From Haloarcula ordinaria (GTDB taxonomy: Archaea > Halobacteriota > Halobacteria > Halobacteriales > Haloarculaceae), in NCBI RefSeq assembly GCF_029338275.1, contig NZ_CP119789.1:2046001-2110000 (forward strand): 64,000 bases of DNA, in the 5' to 3' direction. Positions 26,406 to 33,810 of the stretch are shown one piece after another; within the stretch, counting starts at the first letter, position 1; each line of letters starts with the position of its first letter. A program made the translations under genes and the position numbers. The notes under the pieces were generated by a model that was not told where the DNA came from, did no database searches, and saw only the letters and a list, made by a program, of their open reading frames with translations.

Positions 26406-27563
26406 ATGGACTTCGCACTCTCAGACGAACAGCGTCAGGTCCGCGAGGAGGTCCGCCGGTTCGCCGAGAACGAGCTGAAACCGGTCGCGACGGAGTACGA
26501 CCGTGCGGAGAAATATCCCGGCGAAATCGTCGAGAAGGCCGCCGAGATGGGGTTGACCGGCAGCAACATCCCGCTGGAGTACGGTGGTGCGGGGTACGAC
26601 ACGCTCACGAACGTCATCCTCGCCGAGGAGCTGTTCGCGGCCGACCCTGGCATCGGGCTGTGTATCCAGTCGGCGGCGTTCGGGGCCGACGCTGTCATCG
26701 GGTTCGGCACCGACGAGCAGAAAGCGCGGTTCCTCGAACCCGTCGCCACCGGCGAGGCGGTGATGGGCGCAGCGATATCCGAACCTGACAGCGGCTCGGA
26801 CGTCTCCTCGGTGTCGACCCAGGCTCGCAAGGAAGGCGACGAGTGGGTCATCGACGGGACGAAGATGTGGATAACGAACGGCACCGTCGGCGACTACTTC
26901 GTCGTGCTCTGTGAGACCGACCCCGACGCCGAGGGGCGGTACAACGGTTTCTCACAGATCGTCGTCGAATCCGACCGCGACGGCTTCGAGGCCGAGAAGA
27001 TAACGGGGAAACTGGGCATCCGGGCGTCCGATACGGCCGAACTCCTCCTCGACGAGGTGCGCGTCCCCGAGGAGAACCTCGTCGGGACCCGGGGTGCCGG
27101 CTTCCTCCAGTTGATGCAGTTCTTCGACGAGACCCGGACGGGCGTTGCCGCCCAGGGCGTCGGCATCGCCCGCGGGGCCGCCGAGCGCGCCCTGGAGTAC
27201 GCGAAAGAACGCGAACAGTTCGGCCGTCCCATCACGGAGTTCCAGGCCATCCAGCACAAACTCGCGGAGATGTACACCGAGATAGAGGCCGCCCGCCAGC
27301 TCACCTACAAGTCCGCCTGGAGCGTCGACCACTCCGACGACCAGCTCACCCAGCTGGCCTCGATGGCCAAGGAGAAGGCCTCGCGGGTCGCCGTCGAGGT
27401 GGCCGACGAGGCGGTCCAGATTCACGGTGGGGCCGGCTACGTCGACGACTTCGACGTCGAACGGTTCTACCGCGACGCGAAGATAACCCAGATATACGAG
27501 GGGACCACGGAGATTCAGAAGAACATCATCGCCCGGGAACTCCTCGGGAAGGGGATGGTCTGA
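26406..27563 (+). CDS. Acyl-CoA dehydrogenase
   Basis: A 385-residue FAD flavoenzyme for the first step of beta-oxidation or branched acyl-CoA oxidation. Family motifs: [13 protein letters not shown] near 120-132, [48 protein letters not shown], and the C-terminal [19 protein letters not shown]. The catalytic glutamate of short-chain members sits in that IYEGTTE segment. The ATG at 26406 is chosen: a TATA-like GTTATTGT lies 28 bases upstream and would be inside any longer form. Specificity cannot be read from sequence. Partner of the divergent fusion enzyme. Confidence 0.93.
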   Translation: MDFALSDEQRQVREEVRRFAENELKPVATEYDRAEKYPGEIVEKAAEMGLTGSNIPLEYGGAGYDTLTNVILAEELFAADPGIGLCIQSAAFGADAVIGFGTDEQKARFLEPVATGEAVMGAAISEPDSGSDVSSVSTQARKEGDEWVIDGTKMWITNGTVGDYFVVLCETDPDAEGRYNGFSQIVVESDRDGFEAEKITGKLGIRASDTAELLLDEVRVPEENLVGTRGAGFLQLMQFFDETRTGVAAQGVGIARGAAERALEYAKEREQFGRPITEFQAIQHKLAEMYTEIEAARQLTYKSAWSVDHSDDQLTQLASMAKEKASRVAVEVADEAVQIHGGAGYVDDFDVERFYRDAKITQIYEGTTEIQKNIIARELLGKGMV

Positions 27564-27628
27564 CCCGCGGCGACACCGCCCGTCGAACCGTCGGGTTTTA
27601 ATCCGCTGTCGCGCATATCCCGTAATAT

Positions 27629-27715
27629 ATGGGTGACTCCCGACGGACCGTCACGTTCGGCCCGCTCGCCGACGACCATCATAGCCGCCCCGCCAGCGCC
27701 CGCTGTCGCTGTTGA
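27629..27715 (+). CDS. Small ORF upstream of cysE ending in Cys-Arg-Cys (candidate leader peptide)
   Basis: A 28-codon ORF reads MGDSRRTVTF, then GPLADDHHSR and PASARCRC before TGA. It lies 69 bases before the cysE start. A TATA-like GTTTTAATCC (27595-27604) is centred 29 bases before its ATG, so the transcript would begin at this ORF and run into cysE; cysE has no TATA box at its own -28. Cysteine codons clustered at the stop upstream of a cysteine-biosynthesis gene suggest a sensing leader peptide. No antiterminator structure is obvious, so the mechanism is speculative. Confidence 0.45.
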   Translation: MGDSRRTVTFGPLADDHHSRPASARCRC

Positions 27716-27784
27716 TTCTCTTGGACTCCCCCCGTTCGACCGGACCGTACCCCGACCGCTAGCCGACAAACTCGACCACACACA

Positions 27785-28339
27785 ATGTTCACCACACTCA
27801 GAGAAGACGTCCGGACGGCGATGGCGAAAGACCCCGCTGCGGTCAGCGCCCTCGAAGTCGTCCTCACCTACGCCGGCCTCCACGCTGTCTGGCTGTATCG
27901 CCTGGCCCACGCGCTGTGGGTCCGTGACCACTCCCTGTCTGCGCGCCTCGTCTCGCACCTCGCACGGTTCCTGACCGGCGTCGAGATACACCCTGGAGCG
28001 ACTATCGGCGACCGGCTGTTCATCGACCACGGGATGGGCACTGTTATCGGCGAGACGGCGGAACTCGGCGACGACGTGCTGTTGTATCACGGCGTCACGC
28101 TGGGTGGCAAGTCGATGCGCCGGGAGAAGCGGCATCCGACGCTCGAAGACGGGGTCACGGTCGGCGCAAGCGCTACGCTCCTCGGGCCGATAACGGTCGG
28201 CGAGGACGCCACCGTCGGCGCCGGCGCCGTCGTCGCGGACGACGTTCCTCCAGGGACCACGGTTGTCGGCAACCCCGCACGACCGGTCGGGACCGAGGAC
28301 GCCGCGAACCAACCGGACCCCGCAGTCGTCGACGGCTGA
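27785..28339 (+). CDS. cysE: Serine O-acetyltransferase
   Basis: A 184-residue enzyme that acetylates serine with acetyl-CoA, the first step of cysteine synthesis. A helical N-terminal part (about 1-65, containing [10 protein letters not shown]) is followed by a left-handed beta-helix: [29 protein letters not shown], then a LYHGVTLGG loop and hexapeptide repeats to VVGNPARPV. The conserved histidines of the family are present (HPGA, DHGMG, YHGV). The C-terminal tail is acidic. No TATA box lies near -28, which implies a leadered mRNA from the promoter at about 27600 that includes the small ORF above. Confidence 0.92.
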   Translation: MFTTLREDVRTAMAKDPAAVSALEVVLTYAGLHAVWLYRLAHALWVRDHSLSARLVSHLARFLTGVEIHPGATIGDRLFIDHGMGTVIGETAELGDDVLLYHGVTLGGKSMRREKRHPTLEDGVTVGASATLLGPITVGEDATVGAGAVVADDVPPGTTVVGNPARPVGTEDAANQPDPAVVDG

Positions 28340-28387
28340 GCGAGCCGGACAGACAGGTTCTTTCCGCCCGCCGCCCTCACTTAACCC

Positions 28388-28999
28388 ATGAGCGATTCGC
28401 CCCACGAGACGCTGCGAGCGGACGACGACCTCGGCCCGCTCGTCGAGGCCCACGGCGAGCTCACGCTCGACCCGGCCGACGACCTCTTCGAGCGCCTGGT
28501 CGTCTCCATCCTCCGTCAGCAGGTCTCGATGGCGTCGGCCGCAGCGACCCGCGAACGGCTGTTCGACGCCGTCTCGGTTACGCCCGAGGGAATCCTGGCT
28601 GCCGACGACCAGGTCCTCCGGGACGCCGGGCTCTCACGGCAGAAGACCCGGTACGTCAACGAGGTCGCCGAGGCGTTCCAGCGAGCGGGGTACTCGATCG
28701 CCTTCTTCGAAGGGATGTCCGACGACGCGGTTCGGGCGGAGCTGACCGGTATCACCGGCGTCGGCGAGTGGACGGCCGACATGCAACTGCTGTTCGCCCT
28801 CGGTCGGGAGGACGTCTTCCCGGTGGGCGACCTCGGCATCAGAAAGGGGTTCCGGGCAGTCGTCGGCGACGTCGAGGACCGCGACGCGATGTCGGCGTAC
28901 GCAGAGAGGTGGGCCCCGTACCGGAGCTACGCGTCGCTGTATCTCTGGCGGGCGACCGAGGACATCGCAGAGAGCGTCGACGAAGTCGACGAGTCGTAG
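28388..28999 (+). CDS. DNA-3-methyladenine glycosylase II (AlkA-type HhH-GPD)
   Basis: A 203-residue base-excision repair glycosylase that removes alkylated purines. It comprises the HhH-GPD core only, without the N-terminal beta domain of E. coli AlkA. Features: FERLVVSILRQQVSMASA at about 34-51, the helix-hairpin-helix GITGVGEWTAD at 121-131, and catalytic aspartate D148 in FPVGDLG. The C-terminal helix contains RWAPYRSYASLYLW, the usual family ending. There is no iron-sulfur cluster motif. It lies 48 bases after cysE on the same strand and may be read from the same transcript. Confidence 0.88.
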   Translation: MSDSPHETLRADDDLGPLVEAHGELTLDPADDLFERLVVSILRQQVSMASAAATRERLFDAVSVTPEGILAADDQVLRDAGLSRQKTRYVNEVAEAFQRAGYSIAFFEGMSDDAVRAELTGITGVGEWTADMQLLFALGREDVFPVGDLGIRKGFRAVVGDVEDRDAMSAYAERWAPYRSYASLYLWRATEDIAESVDEVDES

Positions 29000-29278
29000 T
29001 TACTCCTCGGCGGACTCCTCTTCTTCCTCGGTGTCCGAGTCGGGTTCGCTGTCCGCGCGCTTGTTGACGTCGACCTGGTAGTGCGTGAGGATGTCTCGGC
29101 CGAGCAGGAGCGGATAGTCCATGTGCGAGCGGTCCTCGACGCTCGCGGTGACGGTGTGCTGTTCGCCGCCGATACCGACCACGAGGTCGACGACGGGCCG
29201 GGAGCGACCGGACTTCAGGCTCCCGGATTTGATGCGGACGATGTCCTTGATGGGGCCGGTCCCGATGTCGGCCGCGAG
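29000..29278 (-). pseudogene. C-terminal part of RimK-linked aspartic-protease-like domain, separated by an in-frame TAG
   Basis: Directly after the TAG at 29279-29281, the same frame continues for 92 codons (LAADIGTGPIKDIVRIKSG, later SHMDYPLLLGRDILTHYQVD, then an acidic tail). This is the expected continuation of the retroviral-protease-like, ATP-dependent zinc-protease (PF05618-type) domain whose first half ends the upstream ORF. Without readthrough it would need an internal start, for which there is no promoter or ribosome site; the only ATG, at 29182, would lack a third of the segment. It is therefore either a nonsense-mutated gene end, a readthrough product or a base error. Confidence 0.7.
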
Positions 29279-30355
29279 CTAGGAGTCGATGCTGGTCCGG
29301 GTCGCGCCCGTGTCAGACTTCGCGAGGATGGTCTCGGTGCCCCGTGTCCCGGTGACCTGGACCTCCTCGATGTAGCCGATGGTGACGCGCTCGCCCTTGC
29401 GCTGGGGCTCTTCGCGCGGCATGCAGTCCGGTCGCGAGTCGTCAAGCACACCGGAGATGCGGTCGACGGCCTCTTCGGGGACGTGACCACCAGCGCGCTC
29501 GACGGCGAGTTTCGCGATGTACGGCGCGGGACTGATACCGCTCGCCTCGAACAGGCCGCGGAACCCGGCCGTCGGGTTGACCTCGAGGACGTAGTAGCCG
29601 TCCTCGCCCTCGATGATGTCGACGCCGGCGTAGTCGAGACCGACGGCGTCGGCCGCGTTCAGCGCGATTTCACGGACACGGCCCGGGAGTCTGTTGGTCA
29701 TGTCCTCGACGTCGCCGCCCAGGGCGACGTTGGTCCGCCACTCGCCTTCCGGCGCGTAGCGGTTCATCGCACCGACGATGCGGTCGCCGACGACGTAGAC
29801 CCGCAGGTCGTGGTGCCGGTCTCCGTCGTGGTCGATGAACTCCTGCAGGAAGGCGTGACGGTTCCCGACCTGCGAGTTGACGGGGTTGTCGAGGTCGACC
29901 ATCCACGTCCCCCCGCCGTGGGTCCCGATGGCCGTCTTGTACACCGCCTGCTCGCCGAAGCGCTCGCGGGCGGCGTTGAGTTCGCTGTTCGAGAGCGCCA
30001 GCACCGCGTCGGGGATGGGGACTCCTGCCTCGACTAGCGCCGTCGCGCTGGCGAACTTGTGGAGCGCTCGCGTCGCGGCGATGGGTTCGTTCAGCATCGG
30101 GGCCAGGCGTTCCAGGGTCAGCGCCAGCCCGATACCCTCCGCGGGGTGTTCGTCGCTCGACAGCAGGAGCCGGTTGGCGATGACGTCGACGTCGGGATAG
30201 AGCGTCGCCTCGCCGTCTTCGACTTCGACTCTGGTGTTTTGTGCACGGAGCCACTCCGTGTCGTAGCCCATCTCGTCGGCGGCGTTCAGGATGGCCTTCG
30301 ACTCCTTGCTGGAGTGGAGGCTCAACACGCCCACGGTGATGTCGTCAGTGCTCAT
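29279..30355 (-). CDS. RimK-family alpha-L-glutamate ligase (ATP-grasp), truncated by TAG
   Basis: A 358-residue ATP-grasp ligase. N-terminal domain about 8-100; ATP-grasp core about 110-290 with YKTAIGTHGGGTWMVD, QEFIDHDGDRHHDLRVYVVG and YVLEVNPTAGFRGLFE, which hold the ATP and metal residues. After a linker (EEPQRKGE) begins a protease-like domain with the DTGATRTSID motif at the very end, cut short by TAG (29279-29281). Full-length relatives would be about 450 residues. RimK-type enzymes add glutamate residues to proteins or small molecules. The divergent neighbour is an aspartoacylase-type hydrolase, a frequent partner. The ligase half should be functional alone. Confidence 0.85.
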   Translation of the reverse strand: MSTDDITVGVLSLHSSKESKAILNAADEMGYDTEWLRAQNTRVEVEDGEATLYPDVDVIANRLLLSSDEHPAEGIGLALTLERLAPMLNEPIAATRALHKFASATALVEAGVPIPDAVLALSNSELNAARERFGEQAVYKTAIGTHGGGTWMVDLDNPVNSQVGNRHAFLQEFIDHDGDRHHDLRVYVVGDRIVGAMNRYAPEGEWRTNVALGGDVEDMTNRLPGRVREIALNAADAVGLDYAGVDIIEGEDGYYVLEVNPTAGFRGLFEASGISPAPYIAKLAVERAGGHVPEEAVDRISGVLDDSRPDCMPREEPQRKGERVTIGYIEEVQVTGTRGTETILAKSDTGATRTSIDS

Positions 30356-30468
30356 GGGACGCCATTCTCGCGGCCCTAAAAAAGGGTTGCTGGTCCCCGT
30401 GCCGTGTCACACATCATGTCAATGACCGGGCGGTGACGTTTTTATACCCGGACCCGCTCGTACGTGGC

Positions 30469-31473
30469 ATGGACGAGGCCACGCCGTTCACGTACGACGG
30501 CGGCCGGGTGGACCCTGGTGAGATACAGAACGTGCGGTACACCGTCAGCGAGACGTACATGGGCGACGCGGTGCGGATGCCGGTCACCATCGTCAACGGG
30601 GCGAAACCGGGACCGAGCGTGTTCCTCAGCGCCGCCGCTCACGGCGACGAGCTCAACGGCGTCGAGGTGGTTCGGGAGGTCGCCCAGGAGTGGGACCACG
30701 ACGAACTCGCGGGGACGCTGGTCTGTCTCCCGGTGTTGAACGTCCCCGCATTCATCGCCCAGGAGCGGTACCTCCCTATCTACGACCGCGACCTGAACCG
30801 CTCGTTCCCTGGGCAGCACGACTCGACGAGCGCCAAGCGGATGGCCCACCGGATCTTCCGGAACTTCCTGGAACCGTGTGACCTGGGGATGGACTTCCAC
30901 ACGTCTACGCGCGGCCGCAGCAACATGCTTCACGTCCGAGCCGATATGTCCGACCAGGCGGTGGCTCGCGTCGCAAAAGCCTTCGCGTCGAATCTCATCA
31001 TCTCCTCGGAGGGGCCCGAGGGGTCGCTACGGCGGGAGGCCAGCACCGTCGGGACGCCGACCATCACCATCGAGATGGGTGAGGCCCACCGGTTCCAGCG
31101 CGGCCTCATCGACGGCGCGCTCGAGAGCGTCCGGTCCGTGCTCGCGGAGTTCGGCGTCCTCGAGAGTGAGGCTGTCAAGTGGCCAGGCTGGCGCGCTGTC
31201 GTCGAGAACGGCGTGGGCGACAAGACCTGGCTCCGGGCCGATGCCGGCGGCCTGGTGGACATGCACCAGGAGCGGGGCGGCCTCGTCTACGAGGGCGAGA
31301 CCATCTGTACGATAACGAACCCGTTCAAGACGGAGACGACGGACGTCACCGCGCCGTTCACGGGCCTGCTCGTCGGCGTCCTGGAGAACCCGCTCGTGTA
31401 TCCCGGCAACCCGCTCTGTCACCTCGTCCACCTCGACGAACGCACGAGGCGGGCGCTCGAACAGAACCGGTAG
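30469..31473 (+). CDS. Succinylglutamate desuccinylase/aspartoacylase family hydrolase
   Basis: A 334-residue zinc carboxypeptidase-fold enzyme. Zinc ligands are H58 and E61 (AAAHGDELNG) and H144 (DFHTS); the catalytic glutamate is in TITIEMGE near 205. The C-terminal part (about 240-334) is a beta-barrel with a lipoyl-like fold (APFTGLLVGVLENPLVYPGNPL). The ATG at 30469 is right because GTTTTTATAC lies 24-31 bases upstream as TATA; a start 12 codons earlier would include that promoter. It is divergent from the RimK ligase gene. The pair often occurs together and probably adds and removes amino acids on the same unknown target. Confidence 0.87.
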   Translation: MDEATPFTYDGGRVDPGEIQNVRYTVSETYMGDAVRMPVTIVNGAKPGPSVFLSAAAHGDELNGVEVVREVAQEWDHDELAGTLVCLPVLNVPAFIAQERYLPIYDRDLNRSFPGQHDSTSAKRMAHRIFRNFLEPCDLGMDFHTSTRGRSNMLHVRADMSDQAVARVAKAFASNLIISSEGPEGSLRREASTVGTPTITIEMGEAHRFQRGLIDGALESVRSVLAEFGVLESEAVKWPGWRAVVENGVGDKTWLRADAGGLVDMHQERGGLVYEGETICTITNPFKTETTDVTAPFTGLLVGVLENPLVYPGNPLCHLVHLDERTRRALEQNR

Positions 31474-31709
31474 GCCGCCCCGGCCGTCAAATACCGGCCA
31501 GAATCGTGTCGGGACACCGGCAACGCTATGTGTCTGTGAAGAGAATTATTAGTACGAGTGACACCACGCGCCGGGGCAGTTGTCCCGGCTCTGGTATCAC
31601 CGCCAGCGCCCATGTTCACACACTCGATTGTCAGTGGCCGATATCAGTCCCCGTCTAGCCGCCGTTCGGCTGACGGCCGATACCCCGGTAGCCGCCGCCT
31701 CGGAGAACC

Positions 31710-31976
31710 ATGGCGCTAGATCCATGGGCGCCGCCCTCGCAGACCACCGTCCCGGCGTCGGTTCGCATCATCGAAGCGGTCGCGGAGCTCGAGGGCGTGG
31801 ACCCGCTGGCCCTCGAACCGGGGCTGGACGAGGTTATCGATACGGACGCCCTCGATTACCTCCTCCGTCACGACGGCGCCCCGTTCACGCTCGAGTTCTC
31901 CTACGGGACCCATCACGTGCTCCTCACGGAGACAGCCATCCACATCGACGGCCGCACCACACTGTACCACGACTGA
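31710..31976 (+). CDS. HalOD1-type output-domain protein
   Basis: An 88-residue single-domain protein resembling the haloarchaeal output domain HalOD1: VRIIEAVAELEGVDPLALEPGLDEVIDTDALD, then a short beta region (FTLEFSYGTHHVLLT) that ends VHIDGRT-like. These domains normally follow receiver domains in signalling proteins, so this free copy may act as an interaction partner. An upstream stretch of about 240 bases shows no other gene. The function is unknown. Confidence 0.7.
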   Translation: MALDPWAPPSQTTVPASVRIIEAVAELEGVDPLALEPGLDEVIDTDALDYLLRHDGAPFTLEFSYGTHHVLLTETAIHIDGRTTLYHD

Positions 31977-32116
31977 GAGAGTGGCCCGCCCAGCCCCGTC
32001 TTCGGCGTGGGCGACGCTGTGACAATCGTCCCATCTTGCCGGAAAACGCTGTAAAAGCCGGCGATTCCCGCGCGCGGTAGAAACTACTATTTGTCCCCGG
32101 TCCAACCCCCCACTGT

Positions 32117-32536
32117 ATGAGTCAGTCTTACAATCGCGGCACCGTCGAGGACTTCGGACGGTGGCGGGAGTTCACGGCCGGGATGTGGGCCTGGATATTC
32201 CACAAGTTCACCGGCTGGGTGCTCGTGGGCTACCTTTTCACCCACATCGCGGTCCTGAGCACCGCGATTAACGTCGATCCGGCGGCCGCACAGTCGAGCG
32301 CGGACCTCTATACCAACACCATCGCGGGACTGGAGAGTCTACTGATCGTGCGGTTCCTCGAGGTCGGGCTCCTGGCAGTCGCCGTCTTCCACATCCTCAA
32401 CGGCATCCGGCTGCTGATGGTCGACCTCGGCGTCGGTCTCGAATCGCAGGACAAGAGCTTCTACGCGTCGCTACTGTTGACCGGCGCCATCGTCGTCGCC
32501 AGTGTGCCGACGTTCCTCGGGGGGAAACTCGTCTAA
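32117..32536 (+). CDS. sdhC: Succinate dehydrogenase cytochrome b556 subunit
   Basis: A 139-residue membrane anchor of complex II with three hydrophobic helices (about 32-52, 76-98, 115-135). [21 protein letters not shown] near 23-43 and [15 protein letters not shown] near 94-108 carry the histidines expected to bind heme b and quinone. It is the first gene of sdhC-D-B-A. A TATA-like ACTATTTGTC lies about 28 bases before the ATG. The last base of its stop codon is the first base of the sdhD ATG (TAATG). Confidence 0.9.
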   Translation: MSQSYNRGTVEDFGRWREFTAGMWAWIFHKFTGWVLVGYLFTHIAVLSTAINVDPAAAQSSADLYTNTIAGLESLLIVRFLEVGLLAVAVFHILNGIRLLMVDLGVGLESQDKSFYASLLLTGAIVVASVPTFLGGKLV

Positions 32537-32901
32537 TGGCCGAACACTACTCCTCCTTCGACCGGGGCGGCCGTCGCTGGCTGTTCCAGCGCCTGACGGC
32601 CGTCTTCCTCATCGGCGTCCTCGCGTTCCACTTCGTCCTGCTTCACTTCGTGAACCACGCCGCCGACATCACCTTCCTGGGCACGCAGGCCCGGATGAGC
32701 AGCGTCGGATACTTCGTGACGATGTGGCTGTTCCTCGTCACCGCGACGTTCCACGGGGTCAACGGCGTCTACAACGCCCTGCTCAACCAGGGCATCACCG
32801 GGTCGCAGAAGAACGCCGTCAAGTACCTCCTCGGCGCCGCCGGCATCCTGCTCGTCGTGCAGGGGACCCGCGTCGCCCTCGCTATGACCAACCTCGTCTA
32901 A
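32536..32901 (+). CDS. sdhD: Succinate dehydrogenase membrane anchor subunit
   Basis: A 121-residue second membrane anchor with three helices (about 17-37, 54-76, 95-117). HFVLLHFVNHAADI and ATFHGVNGVYN provide conserved histidines for heme or quinone. It overlaps the sdhC stop by one base (TAATG), and sdhB begins two bases after its stop. It anchors the SdhAB catalytic part to the inner face of the membrane and passes electrons to menaquinone, which is made by the men genes at the left end of this window. Confidence 0.88.
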   Translation: MAEHYSSFDRGGRRWLFQRLTAVFLIGVLAFHFVLLHFVNHAADITFLGTQARMSSVGYFVTMWLFLVTATFHGVNGVYNALLNQGITGSQKNAVKYLLGAAGILLVVQGTRVALAMTNLV

Positions 32902-32903
32902 CA

Positions 32904-33788
32904 ATGAGCACGCAAATCGAACAGAAGGAGACGGAGACAGAAGAGCAGGAGACCGAACCGGAGGTCGAATCACCCGGTGAGCGCCGTCGCGCCGCGAAAC
33001 GACAGCGCCTCGCCGAGGAAGAGGCACAGCGCGTCGCCGAGGAAGAGACCCTCGACGACGATGAGACGGTCCACCTGAAGGTGTTCCGCTACGACCCCGA
33101 AGTCGAGGGCAAGCAGGAACCCCGCTTCGACGACTTCGCGGTGCCCTACCACAAGGGGATGACCGTCCTCGACGCGCTTATCTACGCCCGCGACCGCTAC
33201 GACTCGTCGCTGACCTTCCGACACTCGTGTCGCCAGGCGGTCTGTGGCTCGGATGCGCTGTTCGTCAACGGCCGGCAGCGACTGGGCTGTAAGACCCAGC
33301 TGTCGGCCCTGGAGGACCCCGTCCGCATCGAACCGCTCCCCCACCAGGAGGTCGTCAAGGACCTCGTCGTGGACATGGAGCACTTCTACGACCAGATGGA
33401 GGCTGTCGAGCCGTTCTTCGACGCCGACGAACTCCCCGAGGACGACCTCGAAGAGCAGCGCCAGTCGCGGGAGAACCGCGAGAAAGTGAAGATGTCCACG
33501 CGGTGTATCTGGTGTGGCGCCTGCATGTCCTCGTGTAACATCGCCGCCGGCGACAACGAGTATCTCGGCCCCGCGGCCATCAACAAGGCCTACCGCTTCG
33601 CGATGGACGAACGCGAGGGCGAGGACCGCAAGCAGGAACGACTGCGCATCATCGAACAGGAACACGGCGTCTGGCGCTGCCAGACCCAGTTCTCCTGTAC
33701 CGAGGTGTGCCCGAAGGACATCCCGCTGACCGAGCACATCCAGGCGCTCAAGCGGGAGTCGGTGAAGAACAACCTCAAGTTCTGGTAA
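32904..33788 (+). CDS. sdhB: Succinate dehydrogenase iron-sulfur subunit
   Basis: A 294-residue iron-sulfur protein. After an unusually long, charged N-terminal extension (about 1-50, Glu/Arg-rich coiled-coil-like), the 2Fe-2S domain has HSCRQAVCGSDALFVNG. The C-terminal ferredoxin domain has CIWCGACMSSC and CQTQFSCTEVCPKD for the other clusters. The extension is longer than in bacterial SdhB. The ATG at 32904 follows the sdhD stop by two bases. It transfers electrons from SdhA's FAD to the membrane quinone site. Confidence 0.94.
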   Translation: MSTQIEQKETETEEQETEPEVESPGERRRAAKRQRLAEEEAQRVAEEETLDDDETVHLKVFRYDPEVEGKQEPRFDDFAVPYHKGMTVLDALIYARDRYDSSLTFRHSCRQAVCGSDALFVNGRQRLGCKTQLSALEDPVRIEPLPHQEVVKDLVVDMEHFYDQMEAVEPFFDADELPEDDLEEQRQSRENREKVKMSTRCIWCGACMSSCNIAAGDNEYLGPAAINKAYRFAMDEREGEDRKQERLRIIEQEHGVWRCQTQFSCTEVCPKDIPLTEHIQALKRESVKNNLKFW

Positions 33789-33810
33789 TCCTAAGACGAA
33801 TCAACGACTA

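Noticed and set aside
25039..26478. A 479-residue plus-strand open frame opposite the hydroxyacyl-CoA dehydrogenase fusion
   Set aside because: Antisense of a well-recognised enzyme; no motif, Val/Asp/Arg rich.
29279..29281. TAG as a pyrrolysine codon
   Set aside because: No pyl genes are in the window, haloarchaea are not known to use pyrrolysine, and the context is not a methylamine methyltransferase. Nonsense mutation, readthrough or base error is more likely.
32502..32903. A long N-terminal extension of sdhB
   Set aside because: It overlaps the whole of sdhD in another frame. The ATG at 32904, two bases after the sdhD stop, gives a normal operon junction.
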